Positions 35,072 to 42,447 of a DNA stretch of 45,888 nt are shown here, in pieces. Where the stretch lies: assembly GCA_043821725.1 (NCBI GenBank), contig JBDRCM010000031.1, positions 1-45,888 on the forward strand, written 5' to 3'. Position 1 is the first letter of the stretch. Every line of letters starts with the position of its first letter. The position numbers were made by a program, and so were the translations under genes. The stretch is from CAYHSR01 sp043821725 (GTDB lineage: Bacteria; Patescibacteriota; Patescibacteriia; Magasanikbacterales; GWA2-37-8). The notes beneath the pieces were generated by a model. That model did no database searches. It saw nothing but the letters and a program-made list of their open reading frames with translations, and was not told where the DNA came from.

Positions 35072-35589
35072 GTGGTTCTCTTGATGCGGCCCATGGCCTC
35101 GAGCTGCTGGAGGGCATCGCCGAGGCGGTTGTTTTGCACGGCCAGCAGGCGGCGCAGCTCGGTGCGGGGGATCGGGGTGGCGCTGCGCCGGAGGGTTTCG
35201 AGGAGGCGGTCAGCCAGGGTGAGTTTGTCCGTGGCAGCGGGGCGGGTCAGCACGGGGTGGGGCGGGTTTTGGGCCAGGCGGATGAAGCAGGGCTCGGGGG
35301 CGGGGGCGGCGCGCTGCTCGATGGTCAGGCGCAGGCCGTCGGGCTCATGGGAGAGGTACAGGGCGGAGTCGGCCCAGGCGTGGAAGTCGCCGGAGCCGCG
35401 CAGGGCCTGTCCCGGCTGGCGGGAGCCCTGGGTCTTGCGGGTGTGGTGGACCACGGCCACGGCGAGGGCGAAGCGGCGCTGCAGCTCGCGCAGGGTGCAA
35501 AGGATGGCGGCGACGTCCTGGGCGCTGTTCTCGTCGCCGCGGTGCAGCCTGACGAAGGGGTCGAGCACGAGCAGGCGAGGGAGTCCGCC
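35053..35589 (-). pseudogene. C-terminal half of a RepA-like AAA ATPase
   Basis: The readable frame starts at a Walker-B-like LLVLDPF and continues with HHTRKTQ, ALRGSGDFHAWADSALYL and a C-terminal winged-helix-like region. This matches the second half of plasmid/phage RepA-type hexameric helicase ATPases. The Walker A half is missing; the similarity stops near 35590. The GC content is about the highest in the window, so it is foreign and broken. Confidence 0.7.
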
Positions 35590-35594
35590 AGGGG

Positions 35595-35708
35595 AAGAAG
35601 AAACCGGAGCGGCGGCTGGAGACGCCCACGAAGACCCAGGCTGAAGCCCTAAGGACGCTCGGCTACAAGGTGGACGGCCAGGGGATCTTACGCCCGGTGG
35701 GCACGTAA
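35595..35708 (+). pseudogene. C-terminal ORF fragment, possibly of a transposase
   Basis: A plus-strand frame ends in ALRTLGYKVDGQGILRPVGT and a TAA, a credible protein tail that begins abruptly at the RepA breakpoint. The family is not identified; a mobile-element protein is a guess from context. Confidence 0.3.
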
Positions 35709-35858
35709 CAGATCGATTTTGATCTACTTTTGGATCTCAGGCGATCTTATCGACGAAACTCCTGTATATTTATGCGTAATTACAAGGAAAAGTGCAATTG
35801 TTGGACGACGGAAGAACAGTTGCTAGAATTTACGTATGGTAACCAAGAATAAGAAGCA

Positions 35859-35886
35859 TTGACTTTTGTGTAATCTATGTTACAAT
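35859..35886 (+). promoter_or_regulatory. Promoter of the 66-residue gene
   Basis: TTGACT (35859-35864) and TACAAT (35881-35886) with a 16-base spacer, 32 bases before the ATG at 35918. Confidence 0.6.
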
Positions 35887-35917
35887 AAAATACGGCGGTA
35901 ATAATATGGAGGTTCAC

Positions 35918-36118
35918 ATGCAAGAACAGACAGATGCAGAGTTGCTGAAGCGGGACCAATTCCTGAGTGGCTGCGGTTTTTCCAGCCTCAAAGCCTTGGA
36001 AAAATCGCGTCCTCTGCCTGCCGCTCCTGAGCGGACCAGAGAGTTTGTTGACGATGGTGGCTCGGAACAAGCTCTCGGTGCTGCAAGGATAAAACTCGAA
36101 CCGGTTATAAGGAGGTAA
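35918..36118 (+). CDS. Small hypothetical protein
   Basis: A 66-residue protein with a proper promoter and Shine-Dalgarno (GGAGGT at 35908-35913); the ATG at 35918 is preferred over 35906 because of it. It is charged, with a Pro/Arg-rich middle (RPLPAAPERTREF). No family is recognised. A second Shine-Dalgarno-like GGAGGT follows at its end, ahead of a hairpin and no gene. Confidence 0.5.
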   Translation: MQEQTDAELLKRDQFLSGCGFSSLKALEKSRPLPAAPERTREFVDDGGSEQALGAARIKLEPVIRR

Positions 36119-36119
36119 G

Positions 36120-36158
36120 GTCATTGCCAAGGAATTCTAGGAATCCCTTGGCAATGAC
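36120..36158. repeat. 18-bp inverted repeat with 3-base loop
   Basis: Positions 36120-36137 pair with 36141-36158 with a single mismatch around TAG. There is no T-run on either side, so a plain terminator is unlikely. A GGAGGT ribosome-site-like motif lies 5 bases to the left. Confidence 0.7.
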
Positions 36159-36191
36159 ACCCGGTATCTATAAAACAAATGTCAATTATTC

Positions 36192-37439
36192 TCATTTCGG
36201 ATTGATCAATCCAGCCTCAAACAACTCAACCTCTAGCTCGTTTTGATCACATTTCCATGTAGTCGCTTTATGCCACAACAGTAATATTGCTGCGTTGTTA
36301 CAAATATAATCCTTTTTCTTCTGACCCTCACCGTTATCTCCATCGACATTCTCGTGTTGTCGGTGCGCAAATAACGCACTGACAACGAGATTCGGGGCTA
36401 GGTACAATGGAAGTCTTCCCTCATCTAGATAATCTGCTGCGCGCATAAGTGCTTCACACATTTCTGTTCTTTTCTCTTCCTCAACAAAATGATGCGATTT
36501 CATTTGAACCCAAGATCTTAATAGAGTAATCGCAAAATGCAATTGATGCTCCGGGGTCATATCTAGAGCCATATACCCAAGAGTTTTCATGATATTCTCA
36601 ATAAACTGGCCAATATATTTATATCCAATATCGCAATCGAGGTCGGCCTTCATAATTGATTTTAGGCTTTCATTGTTGTCAATTCGATCTAGTACGCAAG
36701 AAACACTTCTCCTGATTGCATCATTTTCATTCTTATGAACAATGTCGTCGATCTCTTCGAACTTTTCTTTGTCTATGCCTGCATTCTTCGACCACATTGA
36801 TTCATTTTTTTCACGATCACCTTCTTTGCAGTATCCTTTGCTTGGTGGAATTCTCGAAGGTCCCAAAAGGTTTAAAAACCACATGTGAAACAACCTGACA
36901 TGACTTCCTTGCAAAAGCATAAACGGATTTTTTTCTAATTTATTTAGTTCTTCTTCACTTATGGTATCCGGAGTTTTCTTATGGGTTTCCCTCAATTCTT
37001 CACACTTCTTCCATACGGCATCCTCCATCTCGCTTAGAAAGGCATGGCACTTTTCAAATGTTTCAAAGATACGCGTAAGAACAATCCTCCTTAGGATCCA
37101 CATTGTATAGTATTTATTGTTCAACTCCTCCCCTTCCAAGAAATGCAAATACCAATTCATGGCACCATCATAGGCGTCCATATGCCAATTGCATGAATAT
37201 GCCAATGTAAAAACATCAGCGAAAACATCATCGATAACTTGTCGTGCGGTTGTCAATATATTGGAACATCGTTGTTCATATTCAAGTTTCTTCGGGTTGG
37301 TCGGGTCCCATTCTTTGCCAATAAAAGGTTGGCTCCCAAATGAAAATCTGTTGGGGCCAACTCTTAAATCTCTATAAAGAAAAGGCAAGATTATGTAAGA
37401 GTTGTGGATAAGTGAAGACGGAAGAGACAGGCATGACAA
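36192..37439 (-). CDS. Hypothetical protein, about 415 residues
   Basis: A long soluble, largely helical protein with many Trp, Met and charged residues. Visible stretches include KEWDPTNPKKLEYEQRC, NPFMLLQGSHVRLFHMWFLN and LPLYLAPNLVVSALFAHR. The true start is uncertain: the 5' end of the frame opens at a TTG (37439) and an ATG at 37434 is out of frame. No known domain is recognised. It lies just before the serine-recombinase module, on the opposite strand, and may be cargo of the element. Confidence 0.6.
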   Translation of the reverse strand: MSCLSLPSSLIHNSYIILPFLYRDLRVGPNRFSFGSQPFIGKEWDPTNPKKLEYEQRCSNILTTARQVIDDVFADVFTLAYSCNWHMDAYDGAMNWYLHFLEGEELNNKYYTMWILRRIVLTRIFETFEKCHAFLSEMEDAVWKKCEELRETHKKTPDTISEEELNKLEKNPFMLLQGSHVRLFHMWFLNLLGPSRIPPSKGYCKEGDREKNESMWSKNAGIDKEKFEEIDDIVHKNENDAIRRSVSCVLDRIDNNESLKSIMKADLDCDIGYKYIGQFIENIMKTLGYMALDMTPEHQLHFAITLLRSWVQMKSHHFVEEEKRTEMCEALMRAADYLDEGRLPLYLAPNLVVSALFAHRQHENVDGDNGEGQKKKDYICNNAAILLLWHKATTWKCDQNELEVELFEAGLINPK

Positions 37440-37469
37440 AAAGCCCCACGTTAGTTGGAGGCTTTTTGT
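37436..37469. terminator. Bidirectional terminator
   Basis: ACAAAAAGCC (37436-37445) pairs with GGCTTTTTGT (37460-37469), giving T-runs on both strands. It separates the 415-residue gene from the recombinase module. Confidence 0.65.
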
Positions 37470-37500
37470 TGTTCTTTGCCGTTCGTTTAACTCCCTAAGT

Positions 37501-37531
37501 AGTCATCTTTCACCTATGATGAAAGCTGACT
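37501..37531. promoter_or_regulatory. Inverted repeat abutting the recombinase module
   Basis: AGTCATCTTTCA (37501-37512) pairs with TGAAAGCTGACT (37520-37531), 12 bp with one mismatch around a 7-base loop. It ends exactly one base before the ATG at 37532. It could be an operator or a recombination site. Confidence 0.55.
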
Positions 37532-37837
37532 ATGAGTAAGACAGCACCTCCACCAGACAACCTGCCCGTAGATCCAAATGATGATGAAGCGAGGGGTCCT
37601 TCAAGACAGGGCAACACAAACTCACCCACCATTGTCTGGTGGGGTGACTTCAAGTTGGATGACCAGGACATCGCAGATTTCCGCAAAGCTTTGCTGACTG
37701 ACTATCCAGAGAAGAATGACTGGACTGATGATGAAATCCGTCAAATGGCCTATAACTCCATCCATCTTTTTGCTTTGATAATGCAGATTGAGGCTTCTGA
37801 AAATGGAGCCGAGTCTGCATCTCTTTCAGACAACTAA
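37532..37837 (+). CDS. Small hypothetical protein upstream of the recombinase
   Basis: A 101-residue acidic protein with a disordered Pro/Asp-rich start (APPPDNLPVDPNDDEARG) and a helical core (DDQDIADFRKALLTDYPEKN). It ends 11 bases before the recombinase gene on the same strand. It may be a partner or directionality factor, but nothing in the sequence proves this. Confidence 0.55.
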   Translation: MSKTAPPPDNLPVDPNDDEARGPSRQGNTNSPTIVWWGDFKLDDQDIADFRKALLTDYPEKNDWTDDEIRQMAYNSIHLFALIMQIEASENGAESASLSDN

Positions 37838-37848
37838 TTCTAAATCAT

Positions 37849-39408
37849 ATGAAAGCCATTTCATACTTTATTTACCTTCGCAAATCCAGCGAATCCGAGG
37901 ACCGGCAAGAGCTCTCCATCCCCGCGCAGAAGAGAGAGATGCTGGCCTTGGTCAAGCGAAAGGGACTCAAGATCGTGGGTGAGCCACTGGAGGAAGCCTG
38001 CTCGGCCATGGTCCCAGGACGACCCCTGTTCAAGAACATGATGGACGCGATCGATCGCGGGAAGGCCACCGGGATCGTCTGCTGGAAGCTGGACCGCTTG
38101 GCTCGCAATCCCCTGGACGGCGGGCGGATCATGCAGGCTCTGGGAGAGCGACGAATCCAGGAGATCATTACCCCGGAGTTCACCTACACGGCCACTGGCG
38201 CCGACAAGATGCTCATGGCCATCATGTTCGGCATGGCCACCAAGTACAGCGATGATCTGTCGGACAACGTCCGGAGGGGCAACCGAGAGGCTCTGGAGCG
38301 GGGCCTGTGGCCCGGCCGGCCCAAGCTGGGGTATGTGCGGGACCCAAGGACCAACCGCTTGGTTGCCGATCCTGAGCGGTTCACCATCGTCCACGAGATG
38401 TGGCGGCTGCTGCTGGCGGACAAGCCCGTGCTGGATATCCTGCACCTGGCCAATGACCGCCGTGGCCTACGGACTCCTACGTTCGGAAGCCAAGGGAACA
38501 AGCCCCTGTCCCGCTCCATGATCTACCGGCTGTTCGGCGATCCCTTCTATGCCGGCCAGATGGTCCGCAACGGAGCGGTCTACCAAGGAAGCCATCCTCC
38601 GATGGTCTCGTTGGCCGAGTTCGACCGTGCCCAGGAGATCCTAGCTCGACGGTGTCTCTGGCGAGAGCCAGATGTCCCTGGAAAGCTGTTCTTCACCTAC
38701 CGGGGCTTGATCTCCTGTGTCTCGTGCGGGGGCATGGTGACGGCCAAGAACACCACTAACCGCCACGGGAGCAAGTACGTCCATTATTACTGCTGGAAGA
38801 AGAACCACAAACACCTCTACTGTCCGGAAGGGGCGGTGCAGGAGAGGGAAATAGAAAGGCAATTCTTGGCATTTCTTGATGAGCTGGTGATACCGCCAGC
38901 CTGGGCAGCTACCGTGGTCAGCAAGCTGGACCGTCTGAGGAATAAAGTTGAGAAGGCGTCTGCAAAGAGTGCTGTTCTCACCGAGGAGCATTTGAGAAAA
39001 CTGGAAACCCGCTTACAGCGACTACGTACCGTTTTCCTGGATGATAACTTCACCGAGGAAGAGTACCGAGTTGAAAGGAACAGGCTGCTTGATGAGAAGG
39101 CCAGACTAGAAGAAAACCTCTCCAATCCTGCTGGAAGTGCAGATTACTTGGAACCCTACCGGAACGCGTTTTTGTTCGTCAACAAAGCCAAATCTGTATT
39201 TGAGAAAGTCAATTCTGAACAAAAGAGAGAACTGGTCCAGAGGCTTACTTGGAACCTCAAACTGAAGGACAAGAAGTTGCTAATTGAAGCTAAAAATCCA
39301 TTCGCTCTGTGTCGCGAATGGCCTCGGTTTCCCAACGGGCTCGCGTATCGGGATGTTATCAGAACTTTTTTTGGCTCAATACAGCTAAATTTACTTGGTC
39401 GACTCTAA
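37849..39408 (+). CDS. Large serine recombinase (integrase)
   Basis: A 519-residue site-specific recombinase. The N-terminal resolvase domain has YLRKSSESEDRQ with catalytic S13, KLDRLARNPLDGG and the YSDDLSDNVRRG helix. A recombinase domain (about 160-280), a zinc ribbon with CVSCGG and a later Cys pair, and a coiled coil follow. It probably moves this accessory region. The first two thirds are GC-rich and the last part is AT-richer, so the gene is a mosaic or is ameliorating unevenly. Its 3' end overlaps the convergent HEPN-like gene by 18 bases. Confidence 0.9.
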   Translation: MKAISYFIYLRKSSESEDRQELSIPAQKREMLALVKRKGLKIVGEPLEEACSAMVPGRPLFKNMMDAIDRGKATGIVCWKLDRLARNPLDGGRIMQALGERRIQEIITPEFTYTATGADKMLMAIMFGMATKYSDDLSDNVRRGNREALERGLWPGRPKLGYVRDPRTNRLVADPERFTIVHEMWRLLLADKPVLDILHLANDRRGLRTPTFGSQGNKPLSRSMIYRLFGDPFYAGQMVRNGAVYQGSHPPMVSLAEFDRAQEILARRCLWREPDVPGKLFFTYRGLISCVSCGGMVTAKNTTNRHGSKYVHYYCWKKNHKHLYCPEGAVQEREIERQFLAFLDELVIPPAWAATVVSKLDRLRNKVEKASAKSAVLTEEHLRKLETRLQRLRTVFLDDNFTEEEYRVERNRLLDEKARLEENLSNPAGSADYLEPYRNAFLFVNKAKSVFEKVNSEQKRELVQRLTWNLKLKDKKLLIEAKNPFALCREWPRFPNGLAYRDVIRTFFGSIQLNLLGRL

Positions 39409-40338
39409 TGTTTGTATTGAGTGTTGTAAAAATACCATAATCAAATTTAATACAAACCTACAACTTTGCTCGTTAGAGTACCTCTTTTTAGGATGTGGAT
39501 CACCACTAACCTGCCTTTCTTTCATTATAGTAGATTCTATATTTTTGAAAATATTATTTGAAAAATTATCATTTGGGATTAACATTTTGGTTTGAGCTTG
39601 TTGTATTAATATATTTATTTCTCCTTTCCCAGTTTTACCATTTACTAGGATTTGAAGAAAAGCCTGCAATGAAGCTACGACATGAGTTATACAACTACTG
39701 TACCCTTCTTTAGATTTCAATCTATAATCACTAAAAGCATCTGTTAGCTCCCTACTAACATCATTCCATTTATCATCAGATAAAAAATTTAAAACTGGTA
39801 TATAAATATCCTTAGTAATTTTATCATCTTGTCTAGGGATGAAACCTGCTCTGGTTAAAATCACGTTTATTCCGAAGTGTTCGAAAATATCGTTTAATCG
39901 ATTGCTAAACTTATCAAAATATTCATAAAGCCAGTTTGATTTCCTCTTTATAAATTCATCTTCTGTTTCTTCCTCCATTTTCGGTCTATAATGTTTATCT
40001 TTTTTAGACACACTTAATACAGAGGCATAATACGATAATAAACGCAAAACCACATTTTGTTCTTCGTGTATAAAAATCCTCTCAAAATCAGAAACAGCGG
40101 ATTGCTCGTCACCATTTTCTAAATATAACATTGCATATGAATTATACTTGTGAAATTCATTCAAACAGTCAATGGCCTCAAACATTCTTAATCTAGAAAA
40201 CGAACCATTTAAATATTTCCAAATTTTTCTCTTTTGTGATTCGTCTAAATCATTCCAGTCCCTGTGTCCTAAATCAGGGTTAAGTTGATTTTTAATTTTT
40301 TTATCCTTGTAACCCCATAAATTAAACTTTTTTAACAT
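39391..40338 (-). CDS. HEPN-like putative abortive-infection protein
   Basis: A 315-residue soluble protein. The C-terminal half is helical with the stretch R275-QVSGDP-H282, an Arg-x6-His pattern like the catalytic RX4-6H of HEPN ribonucleases, followed by FVLNLIMVFLQHSIQ. The region resembles C-terminal HEPN-like parts of Abi-type proteins. It is the last of four minus-strand genes after TIR, SLATT and M23, 187 bases from M23. RNA cleavage on infection is a hypothesis. Confidence 0.5.
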   Translation of the reverse strand: MLKKFNLWGYKDKKIKNQLNPDLGHRDWNDLDESQKRKIWKYLNGSFSRLRMFEAIDCLNEFHKYNSYAMLYLENGDEQSAVSDFERIFIHEEQNVVLRLLSYYASVLSVSKKDKHYRPKMEEETEDEFIKRKSNWLYEYFDKFSNRLNDIFEHFGINVILTRAGFIPRQDDKITKDIYIPVLNFLSDDKWNDVSRELTDAFSDYRLKSKEGYSSCITHVVASLQAFLQILVNGKTGKGEINILIQQAQTKMLIPNDNFSNNIFKNIESTIMKERQVSGDPHPKKRYSNEQSCRFVLNLIMVFLQHSIQTLESTK

Positions 40339-40445
40339 AAATATAATATAATATTATTAAGTCAGATATTTTAATCTTACACTCATGAGTAAATAAAGTA
40401 AAGTCCTTAAATATAAAATCTTGACTAAAATTAGCCAAAATTCGT

Positions 40446-40516
40446 ATACCGACGGAGTCGGATCGATTTCACAGAAATAGACTACTCGGGGGAGATTATG
40501 TTCGCACCGAGATTAA
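40446..40516. other. Three consecutive short hairpins
   Basis: Between the M23 and HEPN-like genes: CCGAC/GTCGG, ATTTC/GAAAT and CTCGG/CCGAG, set in a locally GC-rich island within AT-rich DNA. It could be a structured RNA, a recombination-site remnant or a regulatory element. Confidence 0.35.
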
Positions 40517-40525
40517 GAAAATATA

Positions 40526-41188
40526 TTATCCCTTTAGTTTAAATAATATCTTAGCTAATGTATCTGCCTGAATATTTTGAGTTTTATCAATATTATCTAT
40601 AAATTTTTGGCGACAAAACCACTCCCAATATTCGTTACTCTCTACCCTAGGCGTTTCCTCAAATAGCAATTTATTTTCTTCATTTTTAGGTGCGTTTTCT
40701 GCTGATAAATCAAATAATGGCAAGGAATCAATGGATCCTTTGTACCCATTATCATAATTTAAAACCTTGCCTCCATCATCTAATACACGTAGACCAAAAT
40801 GAAGATGAGGGCCTGAACTAAAACCAGAATTTCCACTTTGTGCTATAATCTGTCCTTTCTTTACTTTTTCTCCTTGTTTGACCGAGAGCTTGCTACAATG
40901 ACCATAGGTAACCTCATAATACACATCATTTTCCCGACAATGCAGTCGGACATAGTTGCCGTAACCATCTTTTCCTTCAACGGCGATATAAACTAACCCA
41001 TCATTGACCGCCCATAAATTTGTACCAATAGGTAAGGCAAAATCAATTCCATTATGACCTTCAAGACCCATATTTTTGTAAACGCATTGATTTTGTTGGT
41101 TATAAAAATGTTCTCCGAATTTTTGGGATATAGGATATTGACCTTTGTAACATTCCCATAATCTAATTTTATTTTTATATTCTGACAT
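40526..41188 (-). CDS. M23 metallopeptidase without signal peptide
   Basis: A 220-residue lysostaphin-type zinc peptidase. The metal ligands are H45 and D49 in GHNGIDFALP and H130 in GPHLHFG, with H97 in TYGHCS as the catalytic His. The domain ends near residue 155 and about 65 residues of unknown nature follow. M23 enzymes normally cut peptidoglycan cross-links outside the cell; here there is no signal peptide or membrane helix. It follows the SLATT gene by 47 bases, which suggests use as a lysis effector released through that protein. Confidence 0.85.
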   Translation of the reverse strand: MSEYKNKIRLWECYKGQYPISQKFGEHFYNQQNQCVYKNMGLEGHNGIDFALPIGTNLWAVNDGLVYIAVEGKDGYGNYVRLHCRENDVYYEVTYGHCSKLSVKQGEKVKKGQIIAQSGNSGFSSGPHLHFGLRVLDDGGKVLNYDNGYKGSIDSLPLFDLSAENAPKNEENKLLFEETPRVESNEYWEWFCRQKFIDNIDKTQNIQADTLAKILFKLKG

Positions 41189-41235
41189 ATATTTATTTTT
41201 AGTTTATTAATTAAAATAGGATCCAAATCATTCAA

Positions 41236-41688
41236 CTAATTCATGATTTTCTTCTTAATTTCATATTCCTGACGTGAATTCCATTTGGAATGCTCGGTAG
41301 AAACAAGAGATTCTACTCGTTGAGTAAGAATAATTTTTAATTCATTTTCATCTTTATCTTCATACACACCAGATTTGCCAAGATATAGATATTTTTCATG
41401 CCTTAAAGCTTCGCAAGTAGAACGGTAGGTAATCCAATTTTTTGACCATTGGCATAATTGTTGTATGCCTTCTAATATCGTTATAGCAACTCCTAACATC
41501 GCAGTCACGGATACATTTATACTGGCTAAGAATGGTATTAAAGCAGCAAGACAAATTTCAATTATTTTTGCTATTTTAAATTTACGCTTGGATGAAGTAG
41601 ATTTATTATCATACCATTGAATTTGTTGATCCAATCTTCTGTATCCGGATTCTTGTTCTGGTTCGATATTTTTTTTAAATAGTTTCAT
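41236..41688 (-). CDS. SLATT-domain (DUF4231-like) two-helix membrane protein
   Basis: A 150-residue protein with two adjacent membrane helices (about 38-57 and 60-78) followed by a long amphipathic helix (QWSKNWITYRSTCEALRHEK). The RLDQQIQWYDNKS start and this layout match the SLATT/DUF4231 group. SLATT proteins are predicted pore-forming effectors of nucleotide-signalling defence systems. It starts 15 bases after the TIR-like gene, consistent with a sensor-effector pair. Confidence 0.8.
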   Translation of the reverse strand: MKLFKKNIEPEQESGYRRLDQQIQWYDNKSTSSKRKFKIAKIIEICLAALIPFLASINVSVTAMLGVAITILEGIQQLCQWSKNWITYRSTCEALRHEKYLYLGKSGVYEDKDENELKIILTQRVESLVSTEHSKWNSRQEYEIKKKIMN

Positions 41689-41703
41689 AATCAGTTATCA
41701 AAT

Positions 41704-42285
41704 TTAAGGGCGTACTTTAACTTTTTTTGAAATAGGATGATCTCTCTTTAAAAATGCTTTCTCAATATAATTATTTGGGTAATTTACAAAGTCTTCCCAA
41801 GTTGTCAATATACAATATCTGTCATCTTCAGTATGCGCACATTTACCGTGTGGAATATAATAATTATAGGAAAACTCTTTTACAACAGTATGATCGCCTA
41901 TGCTTACATAATTATGAGTCCCCCTACAAATACTACAAGCTATAGAACCCCTAAAAATATTACTATGAACGCTAGGTAAAACAACTCCAAGTATTCCGCT
42001 CCTTGAATTATTTTGACCATTATATAAAGATGCTTGGATTTCGCGTTTAATATATTTTTGCTCTTCATAACCATGATTTTCGGAACTTTTATGACCAATA
42101 AGATGTATTGTTACTGTTGAGTCCGAAAGATAATCTTCACGAATCTTCTGCATTATATAATCTTCATTGTATGAATCTATCGCTTCATTAAGAGATTTAT
42201 CTATCATATCTATACCCATATTTTGTATTTTTTCTTTATACACCATGTCATCCGTTTTAAATGAGATAAAACATTTATGATTCAT
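41704..42285 (-). CDS. TIR-like protein (Thoeris ThsB-type)
   Basis: A 193-residue protein with the flavodoxin-like TIR fold of the MTH538/ThsB kind: KCFISFKTDDM strand at the start, DSTVTIHLIGHKS strand, the YIKREIQASL helix with E82 as candidate NADase glutamate, and GILGVVLPS. ThsB proteins make a cyclic ADP-ribose-type signal on phage infection. There is no membrane segment. It heads the operon with SLATT and M23 genes and faces the LexA-methyltransferase gene across 162 bases with two palindromes. Confidence 0.78.
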   Translation of the reverse strand: MNHKCFISFKTDDMVYKEKIQNMGIDMIDKSLNEAIDSYNEDYIMQKIREDYLSDSTVTIHLIGHKSSENHGYEEQKYIKREIQASLYNGQNNSRSGILGVVLPSVHSNIFRGSIACSICRGTHNYVSIGDHTVVKEFSYNYYIPHGKCAHTEDDRYCILTTWEDFVNYPNNYIEKAFLKRDHPISKKVKVRP

Positions 42286-42321
42286 ATTATTTTATTTTAA
42301 TTATGTTACTTTATCACACTA

Positions 42322-42339
42322 GCAAGATTTTAGTCTTGC
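42322..42339. promoter_or_regulatory. Palindrome 1 between the TIR and LexA-methyltransferase genes
   Basis: GCAAGA, six bases, TCTTGC. It lies 37 bases before the TIR start. The spacing (6-6-6) is the same as in the second palindrome at 42399. Confidence 0.4.
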
Positions 42340-42398
42340 GTAAAGTAGTCTGTCATAAACTGTGGATAACTAAGGTTTCAAATTCAGTAAATTTTCAG

Positions 42399-42416
42399 TA
42401 TACTATATAAAGTATA
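42399..42416. promoter_or_regulatory. Palindrome 2, candidate operator of the LexA-methyltransferase
   Basis: TATACT, six bases, AGTATA, placed 32 bases before the ATG at 42448 and overlapping possible -10 sequences. It is a likely autoregulatory site for the fused LexA domain; the LexA box of this lineage is unknown to me. Confidence 0.45.
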
Positions 42417-42447
42417 GCGCTTAATAATATTAACTGTCAAGCACAAT

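Noticed and set aside
35072..35652. Long plus-strand frames of 172-190 codons opposite the RepA fragment.
   Set aside because: They are shadows of the GC-rich minus-strand gene; their Gly/Arg/Ala-rich translations have no domain, while the minus strand gives clear RepA-type motifs.
37861..38519. Minus-strand frames within the serine recombinase gene.
   Set aside because: They are antisense to a gene with full catalytic motifs.
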